Shown piece after piece: positions 1-7,866 of a stretch of 10,337 bases of DNA (position 1 is its first letter; the number at the start of each line of letters is the position of its first letter). Source of the DNA: an uncultured Woeseiaceae bacterium (lineage in GTDB: Bacteria > Pseudomonadota > Gammaproteobacteria > Steroidobacterales > Woeseiaceae); the NCBI GenBank assembly GCA_945787435.1, contig CALZHX010000041.1, forward strand, positions 1 through 10,337, read 5' to 3'. The notes under the pieces are model-generated. The model did not search any database. It saw only the letters and a program-made list of their open reading frames with translations, and was not told the origin of the DNA. The position numbers and the translations under genes are program-made.

Positions 1-143
1 GCGAACATGCCGAACTTCGCGCTCGTTGATAGGCCCTCACCATAGTACGACGAGTGATTCTGGACCAAGTGGTAGACAGCACTAAGCAATATGGCAATAG
101 ACCCAAGACGAACAAGAATGGCACCAACCTTACTACTGTTCAT
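1..143 (-). CDS. Unrecognised small membrane protein, 5' part only (cut by left window edge)
   Basis: An open frame starts at an ATG read from 143 to 141 and runs without a stop to the window edge (47 codons plus 2 bases). The N-terminus reads MNSSKVGAIL, and residues about 7-27 are a continuous hydrophobic stretch ending SAVYHLV, which looks like a membrane segment or uncleaved signal anchor. A polar, tyrosine-containing stretch (QNHSSYYGEG) follows. The start lies 5 bp after the chpC stop, so translation is probably coupled to chpC; no strong Shine-Dalgarno is visible. About 27 of 47 third codon positions are G or C by hand count, with many T-ending codons at the start. I do not recognise the family. 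The C-terminal part is outside the window, so no function is assigned. Position at the end of the Pil-Chp operon suggests, but does not show, a link to pili or surface sensing. Confidence 0.6.
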   Translation of the reverse strand, partial: MNSSKVGAILVRLGSIAILLSAVYHLVQNHSSYYGEGLSTSAKFGMF

Positions 144-148
144 TGGAG

Positions 149-619
149 TCAGGCCTGGATGGATTCCTGGGCGAGCATCGACTCGAGTTTGTCGAGATCG
201 GGAATGAGTGGAAACTCGTTGATCATTTTGACCCTGCAAAGTACGGGCGCTTCCTCGGGCCACCCTTCTGTCGTATGCAGATCGAGTACGTCGCGGTTGA
301 CCCGAACCAGTTGCGGGAAACCCTGCGTCAGCACGCCAAAATAGCTGGTCTTGAGCTGCCCGGTGCTGGCATAAAAAACGACAATTCGCGTGCGCCCGGT
401 TGGCGCGGGCACTTCCTTGCCCAACGCGCCCTCAAAGGACATCACGGGCAACTGCCGCCCATTCCAGTTAACAGTTCCGAGCATCCAGGCGTGAGCGCCG
501 GCTTCGTGATCAGGTTTCGAAAAACGGACAACTTCAACAACGCAGGCGCGCGGAACGATCAGGCGATCATCGGCCAGCGGTATGAGCAAGCTATAGAGTT
601 CGTCGTTTTCTGTGCTCAC
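149..619 (-). CDS. chpC: ChpC, CheW-like coupling protein
   Basis: This 156-residue protein is a single CheW-like domain (residues about 6-150) with no membrane segment. In the Pil-Chp system ChpC is a second cytoplasmic adaptor, thought to connect additional receptors to the kinase ChpA. CheW-type features are the hydrophobic start (YSLLIPLADDRLIVP), the conserved W-MLG-VNWNGRQLPV stretch near residues 45-59, and a second beta-barrel half containing RIVVFYAS and FGVLTQGFPQLVRV. The start is GTG at 619; the last bases of chpA and this start share a GTGA overlap, so translation is coupled. An AAGGAA at 636-631 on the minus strand sits 11 bases upstream and may serve as ribosome binding site. 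P. aeruginosa has chpB between chpA and chpC; here chpC follows chpA directly. The family assignment is firm. The name chpC rather than a generic CheW rests on gene position. Confidence 0.85.
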   Translation of the reverse strand: MSTENDELYSLLIPLADDRLIVPRACVVEVVRFSKPDHEAGAHAWMLGTVNWNGRQLPVMSFEGALGKEVPAPTGRTRIVVFYASTGQLKTSYFGVLTQGFPQLVRVNRDVLDLHTTEGWPEEAPVLCRVKMINEFPLIPDLDKLESMLAQESIQA

Positions 620-3600
620 GTCAAGGTGATTCCTTTTTCTTCAAGCAGGCGAGCCATCGCTTCAAGCAATTCAGCATCCTGGTAGGGTTTGCCCAGGTAG
701 TCATTGACACCAAGCTCTATCGCGCGGGCACGATGCTTGTCGCCAACTCGCGATGTCACCATGATGATCGGTATGTCGGCGATGCGCGGGTCGTTGCGCA
801 CATGTGATGCAAATTCATAACCATCCATACGCGGCATTTCGATGTCGAGCAGGATGATGTCGGGTTTGTGTTCGGAAATAACGCTGATTGCGTCGAGCCC
901 GTCCTTGGCTGTGACGACTCGCAAACCGTTACGCTGCAGGAAGCGTTCGGTCACGCGCCGCACTGTAATAGAGTCATCGACGACGAGCGCCAGCGGACGG
1001 TCATCCGCGGGTGTCGGCGCGGCTTTCTTAAGCTCGACAACAGGCGCGCCGGTGCGAACAAGGGCTGCGATATCGAGGATCAGGACAATGCGGCCATCGC
1101 CGAGAATAGTCGCGCCGGAAATGCCGCGGATGCTCGCCAGCTGCGGCCCGATGGTCTTGACGACGATTTCGCGACTCGCAATCATCTCGTCGGTCAGGAG
1201 CGCAGCCGAGAATTCGCCGGCACGAACGAGTATGACCGGGATGAAGGGTTCGTCTTCAGGCAACTTCGCGGCCTGCCCGCCGAGATACATGCCCAGGTGA
1301 CGGAACTTGTAGGATTCCTCGCCGTACTGAAAACTCGGCTCGCTTTGGCTCAACAGGTTTTCGAGTTCGCCGCGTGGAATCCTCGCCACGCCTTCAACCG
1401 ACGGCAACGGCAGCGCGTACACTTCTTCGCCCGTGCGAACGACCAGGGACTGTGTAATTGCAAGCGTAAACGGCAGGCGTACCGTGAAGTTTGTGCCTTG
1501 ACCTGTGACTGACGAAATACGCAGTGAACCACCAAGCTTTTTGACTTCATTCGCGACGACATCCATACCGACGCCACGCCCGGCAGATTGTGTGACCTTG
1601 CCGGCCGTCGTAAAGCCCGGCGTCAGAATCAGTTCCATGATCTCTTGATCAGTCACTTTCGAATCCGGCTTGAGCATGTCGAGCTCGTAGGCCTTGCGCC
1701 GAATCGCATCGACATCGAGCCCCCTGCCATCGTCGGCAACATCGATCACCATCTCGGAGCCCTCGCGGTGCAGGCGGATGGTGATGCGGCCGGTTGCTGG
1801 CTTGTCGGATTTCTGGCGCTCGTCAGACGTCTCGATGCCGTGTACGACGGCATTGCGCAGCATGTGCTCGAATGGCGGCAACATCTTTTCGAGGACCTGG
1901 CGATCGAGCTCACCGGACGCCCCCTCGACAGCCAGTTCGGCTCGCTTGTCGGCCTCCTTGGCAATCTGTCGTACCAGTCGCGTCAGTCGCGGTACGTGAC
2001 GCTCGAATGGCACCATGCGCGTACGCATCAGGCCGTCCTGCAGTTCGGCCGTCACTCGTGATTGCTGCACGAGCAGACTTTCGGCCTCGGTAGTCAGTGA
2101 CTGCATCAGATCCTTGAGGCTACTGAGGTCACTGGCCGATTCGGCGAGCGCGCGCGACAACTGCTGAATATTCGAATAACGATCGAGTTCAAGCGGATCA
2201 AAATCACGTGCGACCAATGTGTCCTGATGGCCGTGCATGATCTGCGCCTCGGTTTCGATCTCTAGTTTGCGAAGCTGTCCGCGCAGGCGACTGATCGTTT
2301 GCTCCAGCTCTTCAACATGAAACTCGAACGAACTGACCTGCTGTGTCAGGCGCGAATGATAAATACTGATCTCGCCCGCAGCATTCAGGAGGTCTTCGAG
2401 CAGCTCGGCGTCGATCCGCGCGAACTCCTGGCGTGGCTCGGCTCGGCCTGACGCGGCCGCAGATTTTGGCTCCTCGTCTTTTTCCCGCGGTGGCGCCTTG
2501 ACCATTTTCCTCGGCGCGGCCTCCGGCTCTGGAGGTGGTGCTGGTTTCGGTTCCGGCTCAGGTTCCGGCGATGGCGAATCGACGGTCGGCGCCTTGGCGA
2601 TCTCTGCGAGTTCATCGGCCAGTGGTGTATCGACGATAACCATGCTGACCGTATCTTCAGGCTCGATCGTAAATTCGGCGGTTGGCGCGGCCTCGACGTC
2701 CGGCTCGGGCGGTGCCGTCTCAACTTCAGAATCATCGGCGACTTCAAAACCGGCATTTGCCTGCCGGATGCGCTTTTCCAGGTCTCCTGCCGACGGGACG
2801 GCCTTGCCGGCAATTACGGCATCACGCATGCGATGCAGCTCGTCGACGCTGTGCTGCAATAGTTCATCGATTACCGCGGTTGCCTTGACACGACCACCAT
2901 CCAGCGAAATTAACAGCGTCTCGAGTTCGTGACTCAGATTGCCCATTGCCGTGATGCCGGCCATCCGCGCACCACCTTTCAGCGTATGCAGGTGACGCTT
3001 GAGCTCTTCCATTGACTGCGACGATTTCTTGTCGCCAGTCCACCGCAACAAAGCCTTGTCAGTAGATTCAAGAAGCTCGGCCGATTCTTCGGTGAAAATC
3101 GCCGCAATCTCCGCGTCGTATTCCGGTTCGCCGGAGACAACCTCGACCGCTGGCTGCGGGGTTTCTTCGACGTCAGGAGCCGCAGCGGCGGCAGGTGTAA
3201 TTTCGACGACGTCGTCTGTGACGTAAGTGTCTTCGGGCTGAACCGCATCCGACAGCTTGGAGATATGCTCGATCAGTGCCGTGTAATCGGCACGCGTACG
3301 ATCAGGCTTGTTGATATCGCCAACAATCGTGCCTATCGCCCGTGCTGCCGCGCGCAAGGCATCAAGCCCGGACTTCTGGAAGCCGACCTTGTAATCATAG
3401 ATGCGCCGCACGAATCGGTTCAGGATCGCTGCAACTGCCACGCCTCGGTCGACATTCGCCATGTTCGCGCTGCCGTGCAGCGTGTGGCATGCGCGGTAAA
3501 GCTTGTCCGTCACGTCGAATGGCGGCTGGTGTCCTTCGCATGCAGCGAGGTAATCGACAATAACCTTGAGGTGTCCGGCTGTTTCTTTCGAAAAGATGTC

Positions 3601-5982
3601 GAGCAGAACCGGATCCATCTCCAGGGCCGGCTCTTCTTCCTCGACTACTGCCTTGTCGGGCCGTGAAATCGTCAGGACGGCTGCGTTCGGATCGCCTTCA
3701 GCAAAGGCCGTTGCCCGCGCCATGAGCATTCTCAAATCAGAACCCGGTTCGGTACCAACCTCGAGCTGCTCAATCAGTTCTGGCACCGCTGCGGCCGCCT
3801 CAATGATGAAATCCACCATTGGAGGGGTACGCACAAGCGTTCGATTGATCAGGCGGTTCAGCAGATTCTCAACGGTCCAGCAGTATTCGCCGATGCGCTC
3901 TGCACCCACCATGCGGCCACTGCCTTTGAGTGTATGGAAAGAACGCCGGACCGTGATCAGCGTTTCCATGTCATCGGGTTCTTCCTGCCAGGCCGGCAAC
4001 TTGCGTTTGATTGACGCGACTTCTTCCCTGGCTTCCTCGATAAACAACTCGAGCAACTCCGGATCGAGGTGTTCGGCATCGGGCGCAACAACCGGCAGCG
4101 GCATGACTTCCGTTGCATGCAGCCGTGCCTGTTCGGCCATCGCCATCTCCTCGGCCTGTTTCGCAACCTCGATCACATCGAGCTTTTGTGTCTGTTGGAC
4201 CGTGGCCGGTGCCTTGGCTTCCTCTGACAGTCGGTGTTCGACGTCGCGCAGGACGGCGAGACAAGCCTCGGCGTTATCGAGCATGTACCATGGCTCGCTA
4301 CGACCCGCTTTGACTGTCTCCATGTAGTACTCGATGCTGACAATGGCATCGGCCATACGATCGGTATCTTTCTGCGACAGTCGCATTGGTCCATCGCCTG
4401 CAAGCGTCAATGTAATCAGCTGCCCGACACGATCAACGATTTCCATCGCGCGGGTCTTGTTGAGCATCAGTAGTCCGGCCTTGATGCCACGTATTAACGA
4501 TGGGACGCTGTCGAGTCCTTGTGATGGCGCCTGTGACGAAAGGCTCTGACCGACAGTCTCTTTGATCCTCGCGAGATTGATGATGCACTCGCGCATGACC
4601 GATTCCGCGACTTGCTGATAATCGGCTGCTTCCTGCGGCGGCAGGTCCGCGGCGTCACCGTCGTCGCCAAAGTCGCTTGGTTTGATCAGGCGAATGAGTT
4701 GCTGGTCGAGACGGTCCTCGACACGCAACAGCGTAGATGCGATATCCAGGATGATCTGGTCCGACGCACCGCCGCCACGTTCGACGACAGTCTTGAGACG
4801 ATCAATCTCGCCGTCGATGTCGCCACGCAACTCACCGAGCCCAAGCACACCGAGTGTGTCGCTGATCTTCTTCAGCAACTCGAGTTGCGGGACCAGGTCC
4901 GCGGGCTTGTTCATGCCCGTTCGAACGAATATATCGAGTACGTCTTTTACGCGAGCCAGGTCTTCCTTGATAGCCGACGCGACCGTCTCCATGAGCTTGA
5001 CGCTGGGCGCGGATAACGCTTCGCGTGCATGCTCGACCTGTTCATCACCCGGCAGAAGTTCAGAGAGATTAAATGCCGCTCGAATCTCCCCGATACGCTC
5101 ACCGGAGGTGCTGGATCGGGCGACGTAGTAAAGAAGATTATTCAGAAGGTCATCGATCGGGTGGTTATCGAACGCTTCGATTCCCTCATCGATAATTCGT
5201 TTAATCTGCCGATCTGTCTGGCCGAGCAGCCGCTTCAGGGCGACCGAAGTTTCGAGGCCGCCATCCTGCAAAGACTCAAGTACACCGCCGACGACCCAGT
5301 ACAGCTGGTACATGTCATCGCGCGTCGCAGCGCGCTCAAGTTTTGCCGACACTGACGACAAGGTCTCAAGGTGGCGCTGATTGTCCCCACCCTTGATCCA
5401 GCCAAGCAGCGCTAGCTGGAATTTCGGCCTCAGGCGCGTAGCAACCTCAACCGGATCCTCGCCCGATCCTTCACGCTTCTCGGCAGCCTTCGTCGCGCGA
5501 CTGGGCGAGAGGTTTAACAGCAGCAGCGTGCCTTCGGAGAGGAGCGGTTCGCCACGCGCCGCGCGCAGGTCGTTGAGCATCGGCAACAGAACCAGTGCAA
5601 TATCGCGACCGCCGCCGAGCAGGCGTTCGATGTAAGTCGGCAATTGCACCATTGCACGGGTTAGCGCATCGAGCCCATCCTCACGACCCTTACCGGCGCG
5701 CAGGCCTGCCAGGTACTTGCAGCCAAACTCCATTTCCTCGGTAAGAAGTGCAGCGCCGTAGGTTTCCGTCATGTGCAATGCACCACGAGCCTGATGCAGC
5801 AGTTCGCCGGCGCGAACCAGTGCCGCCGATCCGCCGCGACCGTCGACACAGTCTTCGAGCGCGAGATGGGCGTTGCGAATCGTCTCCATGAGCTCATCGG
5901 CGACGATCGCAAGCGAACTCAGAGTGCTGCCACCGCCTGCATCCTGGACGTGTTGCTCGTGTATGCCGGTATCGCCAGTCAT
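616..5982 (-). CDS. chpA: ChpA/PilL, multi-HPt hybrid CheA-type histidine kinase with C-terminal receiver
   Basis: This is the central cytoplasmic kinase of the type IV pilus chemosensory system (1788 residues; P. aeruginosa ChpA is about 2470). Residues 1-570 form a helical region resembling FimL and the ChpA N-terminus (LLHQARG at H63, LLYYVARS near 280). Three canonical HPt domains follow, with phospho-accepting histidines H683 (FHTLKGSGRM), H833 (CHTLHGSANM) and H999 (LHTLKGGARM). An acidic, proline-rich linker spans about 1065-1185. The CheA core comprises a dimerisation helix pair (about 1188-1290, starting RIDAELLEDLL), then an HATPase domain with N-box MLRNAVVHGIE (N1377), G1 box DDGRGLD (D1417-D1418) and G2 box GRGVGMD (M1473). 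A CheW-like domain follows (about 1506-1640). The receiver domain (about 1664-1788) has D1669-D1670, phospho-acceptor D1713 in LLDIEMP, T1743 and K1765. All kinase boxes are present, so it should be active. The start is ATG at 5982, with an in-frame TAA immediately upstream. It lies 18 bp after pilJ. No pilK separates them. Confidence 0.95.
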   Translation of the reverse strand: MTGDTGIHEQHVQDAGGGSTLSSLAIVADELMETIRNAHLALEDCVDGRGGSAALVRAGELLHQARGALHMTETYGAALLTEEMEFGCKYLAGLRAGKGREDGLDALTRAMVQLPTYIERLLGGGRDIALVLLPMLNDLRAARGEPLLSEGTLLLLNLSPSRATKAAEKREGSGEDPVEVATRLRPKFQLALLGWIKGGDNQRHLETLSSVSAKLERAATRDDMYQLYWVVGGVLESLQDGGLETSVALKRLLGQTDRQIKRIIDEGIEAFDNHPIDDLLNNLLYYVARSSTSGERIGEIRAAFNLSELLPGDEQVEHAREALSAPSVKLMETVASAIKEDLARVKDVLDIFVRTGMNKPADLVPQLELLKKISDTLGVLGLGELRGDIDGEIDRLKTVVERGGGASDQIILDIASTLLRVEDRLDQQLIRLIKPSDFGDDGDAADLPPQEAADYQQVAESVMRECIINLARIKETVGQSLSSQAPSQGLDSVPSLIRGIKAGLLMLNKTRAMEIVDRVGQLITLTLAGDGPMRLSQKDTDRMADAIVSIEYYMETVKAGRSEPWYMLDNAEACLAVLRDVEHRLSEEAKAPATVQQTQKLDVIEVAKQAEEMAMAEQARLHATEVMPLPVVAPDAEHLDPELLELFIEEAREEVASIKRKLPAWQEEPDDMETLITVRRSFHTLKGSGRMVGAERIGEYCWTVENLLNRLINRTLVRTPPMVDFIIEAAAAVPELIEQLEVGTEPGSDLRMLMARATAFAEGDPNAAVLTISRPDKAVVEEEEPALEMDPVLLDIFSKETAGHLKVIVDYLAACEGHQPPFDVTDKLYRACHTLHGSANMANVDRGVAVAAILNRFVRRIYDYKVGFQKSGLDALRAAARAIGTIVGDINKPDRTRADYTALIEHISKLSDAVQPEDTYVTDDVVEITPAAAAAPDVEETPQPAVEVVSGEPEYDAEIAAIFTEESAELLESTDKALLRWTGDKKSSQSMEELKRHLHTLKGGARMAGITAMGNLSHELETLLISLDGGRVKATAVIDELLQHSVDELHRMRDAVIAGKAVPSAGDLEKRIRQANAGFEVADDSEVETAPPEPDVEAAPTAEFTIEPEDTVSMVIVDTPLADELAEIAKAPTVDSPSPEPEPEPKPAPPPEPEAAPRKMVKAPPREKDEEPKSAAASGRAEPRQEFARIDAELLEDLLNAAGEISIYHSRLTQQVSSFEFHVEELEQTISRLRGQLRKLEIETEAQIMHGHQDTLVARDFDPLELDRYSNIQQLSRALAESASDLSSLKDLMQSLTTEAESLLVQQSRVTAELQDGLMRTRMVPFERHVPRLTRLVRQIAKEADKRAELAVEGASGELDRQVLEKMLPPFEHMLRNAVVHGIETSDERQKSDKPATGRITIRLHREGSEMVIDVADDGRGLDVDAIRRKAYELDMLKPDSKVTDQEIMELILTPGFTTAGKVTQSAGRGVGMDVVANEVKKLGGSLRISSVTGQGTNFTVRLPFTLAITQSLVVRTGEEVYALPLPSVEGVARIPRGELENLLSQSEPSFQYGEESYKFRHLGMYLGGQAAKLPEDEPFIPVILVRAGEFSAALLTDEMIASREIVVKTIGPQLASIRGISGATILGDGRIVLILDIAALVRTGAPVVELKKAAPTPADDRPLALVVDDSITVRRVTERFLQRNGLRVVTAKDGLDAISVISEHKPDIILLDIEMPRMDGYEFASHVRNDPRIADIPIIMVTSRVGDKHRARAIELGVNDYLGKPYQDAELLEAMARLLEEKGITLT
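2512..2577 (-). other. Proline/glutamate-rich linker within ChpA
   Basis: Residues about 1136-1157 of ChpA alternate proline and glutamate (SPEPEPEPKP, then PPPEPEAAP). The DNA shows matching short repeats of GGTTCCGG on the plus strand. This low-complexity stretch is the centre of a longer acidic, disordered-looking linker (about 1065-1185) joining the last HPt domain to the kinase core. It probably gives the HPt domains reach to the kinase active site. The short repeats make length variation between strains likely. Confidence 0.7.
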
Positions 5983-6000
5983 TTAACGGTCCGTATCGCC

Positions 6001-7842
6001 CTAGCCCGCTTTGACTTGCCCGCCCGTTTTGGCGGCCATCGCATCTGATGAAGTTGTGGACAGCGTTCTCGCCTGCAGCGCCTCGTTGGGTAGTGTGAAA
6101 CCTGCAACGGTTTTTCGCAGCTGCGACGCGAGCTCCGACAACTTCGCAATAGCTGCTGCAGTTGCCGTCGTCGCCTTGCCGGTTTGCTCGCTGATTTCAC
6201 GCAGGCGCGTAGTACGCCGTGTAACGTCGGCAGCAGATCCGGCCTGCTGCCGCGCGGAACCGGAGATGTTCTGTACGAGGCTCGCGATCTGGTTGGATAC
6301 CTGCTCAATCTCGTCCAGCGCGGCACCTGCATTCTCGGCCAGCAGCGCGCCGCCAACGACGTCCGTCGTACTGCGCTCCATCGATACCACAGCCTCATTG
6401 GTATCCGCCTGAATGGTGCGAACAAGCACTTCGATTTGCTTCGTCGCATTCGTGGAGCGTTCGGCGAGTCGTTGCACTTCGTCGGCGACAACTGCAAATC
6501 CGCGACCGGCTTCTCCCGCCATCGATGCCTGGATCGATGCATTGAGAGCGAGGATGTTCGTTTGCTCCGCTATGTCGTTGATCAGCTCAACGATATTGCC
6601 AATCTCCTGCGAACTTTCACCCAGGCGCTTGATTCGTTTCGACGTGTCCTGAATCGTCTCGCGAATAGTGTTCATGCCATCGATCGTGCGGCGCACGGCC
6701 TCACCGCCCTTATGCGCGACTTCGACCGAATGGCGTGCAACATCAGATGACCGTTCGGCATTGCCTGATACTTCCTCGATCGACGCCGCCATCGACACGA
6801 TCGATTCCGTTGCCGCGTTGATTTCGCGGCCCTGATTGTCCGAGGCCTTGGCCAGGTGAGTGGCGGTGCTCTCGGTCTGTTTCGCCGCAGAGTCAACCAT
6901 GATCGCGGTTTCGTTGACCGTCGCTACGAGCTTGCGCAGCTCTTCGATCGCAAAGTTAAAGGAGTCGGCGATCGTTCCGGTAATGTCCTCGGTGACTGTT
7001 GCCTCGACCGTCAAATCACCGTCGGCGAGGCTGCCCATTTCATCGAGCAGGCGCAAAATTGCCTGCTGATTGCGTTCGTTCTGTGCTGCCTGAACCTTCG
7101 CCGTTGACTCAAACTCTGCGGATTTGGAATTCAGGACCAGCAAGCCGATGACCAGCAGAATAGCGATCCCGATCAGGCCAAGGGGTATCCATGGACTCTG
7201 CAGAAAGCCCGGAAGTGGGCTCGCAGAGCTGGAGGATGCGAGCCTGGCGGACACTGCCGCTAGCCGGGTCTCTGCGTTTGCCAGGTCCTCGACAGCTCCT
7301 ACGCCAGCATTGATTCTTTCCAGGGCCCCGTCAATATCAGTCAGGTGGCTTTGCAACGGCACAACGACCACCTCCTGTCCTTCGGCATTCAACGGCCGAA
7401 CATCGAGCTCTGTTTCACCGCCAGCCAGCGCGGTCTCGACCGCACGAAGATATGCTGCATCTTCGGTCATCTTCTGCGCGGCTGTGGACGCTTCCGGGTT
7501 TGCCAGCAACGTCGTCGCATAAGTACCGATTTGAGCAGCGCGATACTGGAACTGGAGCACGATGTCCGTCGAGCCTGACCGGCTCAACATTTCCTCGGTC
7601 AATCCAAGGACTGCCCCGACCTGGGTATTCACAGTACCGACGGATTCCGCGAGGGCATTGACCTTGCGGCGACCATCTTGCACTTCGGCAGCATGCGATT
7701 CGAGTTGGCTCCAGTCGGATGCCGACCCGCGCCCCGCGCTGGTGGACTGCAAGTACGCGAGCGCCGCGGCACCAAGCAACAGGATCGCGGCTATTACCAC
7801 GACTAATTTGAAGGTGGATGATGTGTCTGCTGTATTAGCCAT
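6001..7842 (-). CDS. pilJ: PilJ, type IV pilus methyl-accepting chemoreceptor
   Basis: This inner-membrane receptor of the Pil-Chp system (613 residues) senses pilus- or surface-related signals and controls ChpA. Residues 13-31 (LVVVIAAILLLGAAALAYL) are the first membrane helix, followed by a periplasmic region (about 32-215). The second membrane helix starts near W218 (WIPLGLIGIAILLVIGLLVL), and a HAMP-like segment ends in LADGDLTVEATV. A long coiled-coil signalling domain follows, with the hairpin tip DIAEQTNILALNASIQAS (E426) and then AGEAGRGFAVVADEVQRLAERS, the wording characteristic of PilJ. An MCP methylation-type motif, ASIEE, lies before the tip. P. aeruginosa PilJ is about 680 residues with a longer, two-module periplasmic part, so this one appears to have a single module. 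The start is ATG at 7842; in-frame TAG and TAA codons just upstream exclude an earlier start. Spacing is 24 bp from pilI and 18 bp to chpA. The ribosome binding site is weak. Confidence 0.94.
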   Translation of the reverse strand: MANTADTSSTFKLVVVIAAILLLGAAALAYLQSTSAGRGSASDWSQLESHAAEVQDGRRKVNALAESVGTVNTQVGAVLGLTEEMLSRSGSTDIVLQFQYRAAQIGTYATTLLANPEASTAAQKMTEDAAYLRAVETALAGGETELDVRPLNAEGQEVVVVPLQSHLTDIDGALERINAGVGAVEDLANAETRLAAVSARLASSSSASPLPGFLQSPWIPLGLIGIAILLVIGLLVLNSKSAEFESTAKVQAAQNERNQQAILRLLDEMGSLADGDLTVEATVTEDITGTIADSFNFAIEELRKLVATVNETAIMVDSAAKQTESTATHLAKASDNQGREINAATESIVSMAASIEEVSGNAERSSDVARHSVEVAHKGGEAVRRTIDGMNTIRETIQDTSKRIKRLGESSQEIGNIVELINDIAEQTNILALNASIQASMAGEAGRGFAVVADEVQRLAERSTNATKQIEVLVRTIQADTNEAVVSMERSTTDVVGGALLAENAGAALDEIEQVSNQIASLVQNISGSARQQAGSAADVTRRTTRLREISEQTGKATTATAAAIAKLSELASQLRKTVAGFTLPNEALQARTLSTTSSDAMAAKTGGQVKAG

Positions 7843-7866
7843 AAGTTACTAACTCTGAAGTTATTC

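Noticed and set aside
143..685. 180-codon open frame on the plus strand opposite chpC
   Set aside because: It lies wholly antisense to a clear CheW-family gene and its translation resembles no known family; this is typical of shadow frames in GC-rich DNA.
868..2061. Two long plus-strand open frames (868-1512 and 1588-2061) opposite the ChpA kinase core
   Set aside because: They are antisense to conserved HATPase, CheW-like and receiver motifs and have no recognisable content of their own.
3566..4327. 253-codon open frame on the plus strand opposite chpA
   Set aside because: The translation is serine- and arginine-rich low complexity, as expected from the antisense of a charged, alanine-rich coding frame; chpA is unbroken through this region.
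616..5982. Frameshift or truncation as the reason ChpA is shorter than in P. aeruginosa
   Set aside because: The frame is continuous from an in-frame upstream stop through the N-terminal region, three HPt domains, the kinase core and a complete receiver; the shorter length looks like fewer repeat units, not damage.
7843..7866. Intrinsic terminator between pilI and pilJ
   Set aside because: The stem is short and AT-rich, with no following T-tract, and the adjacent genes are functionally linked.
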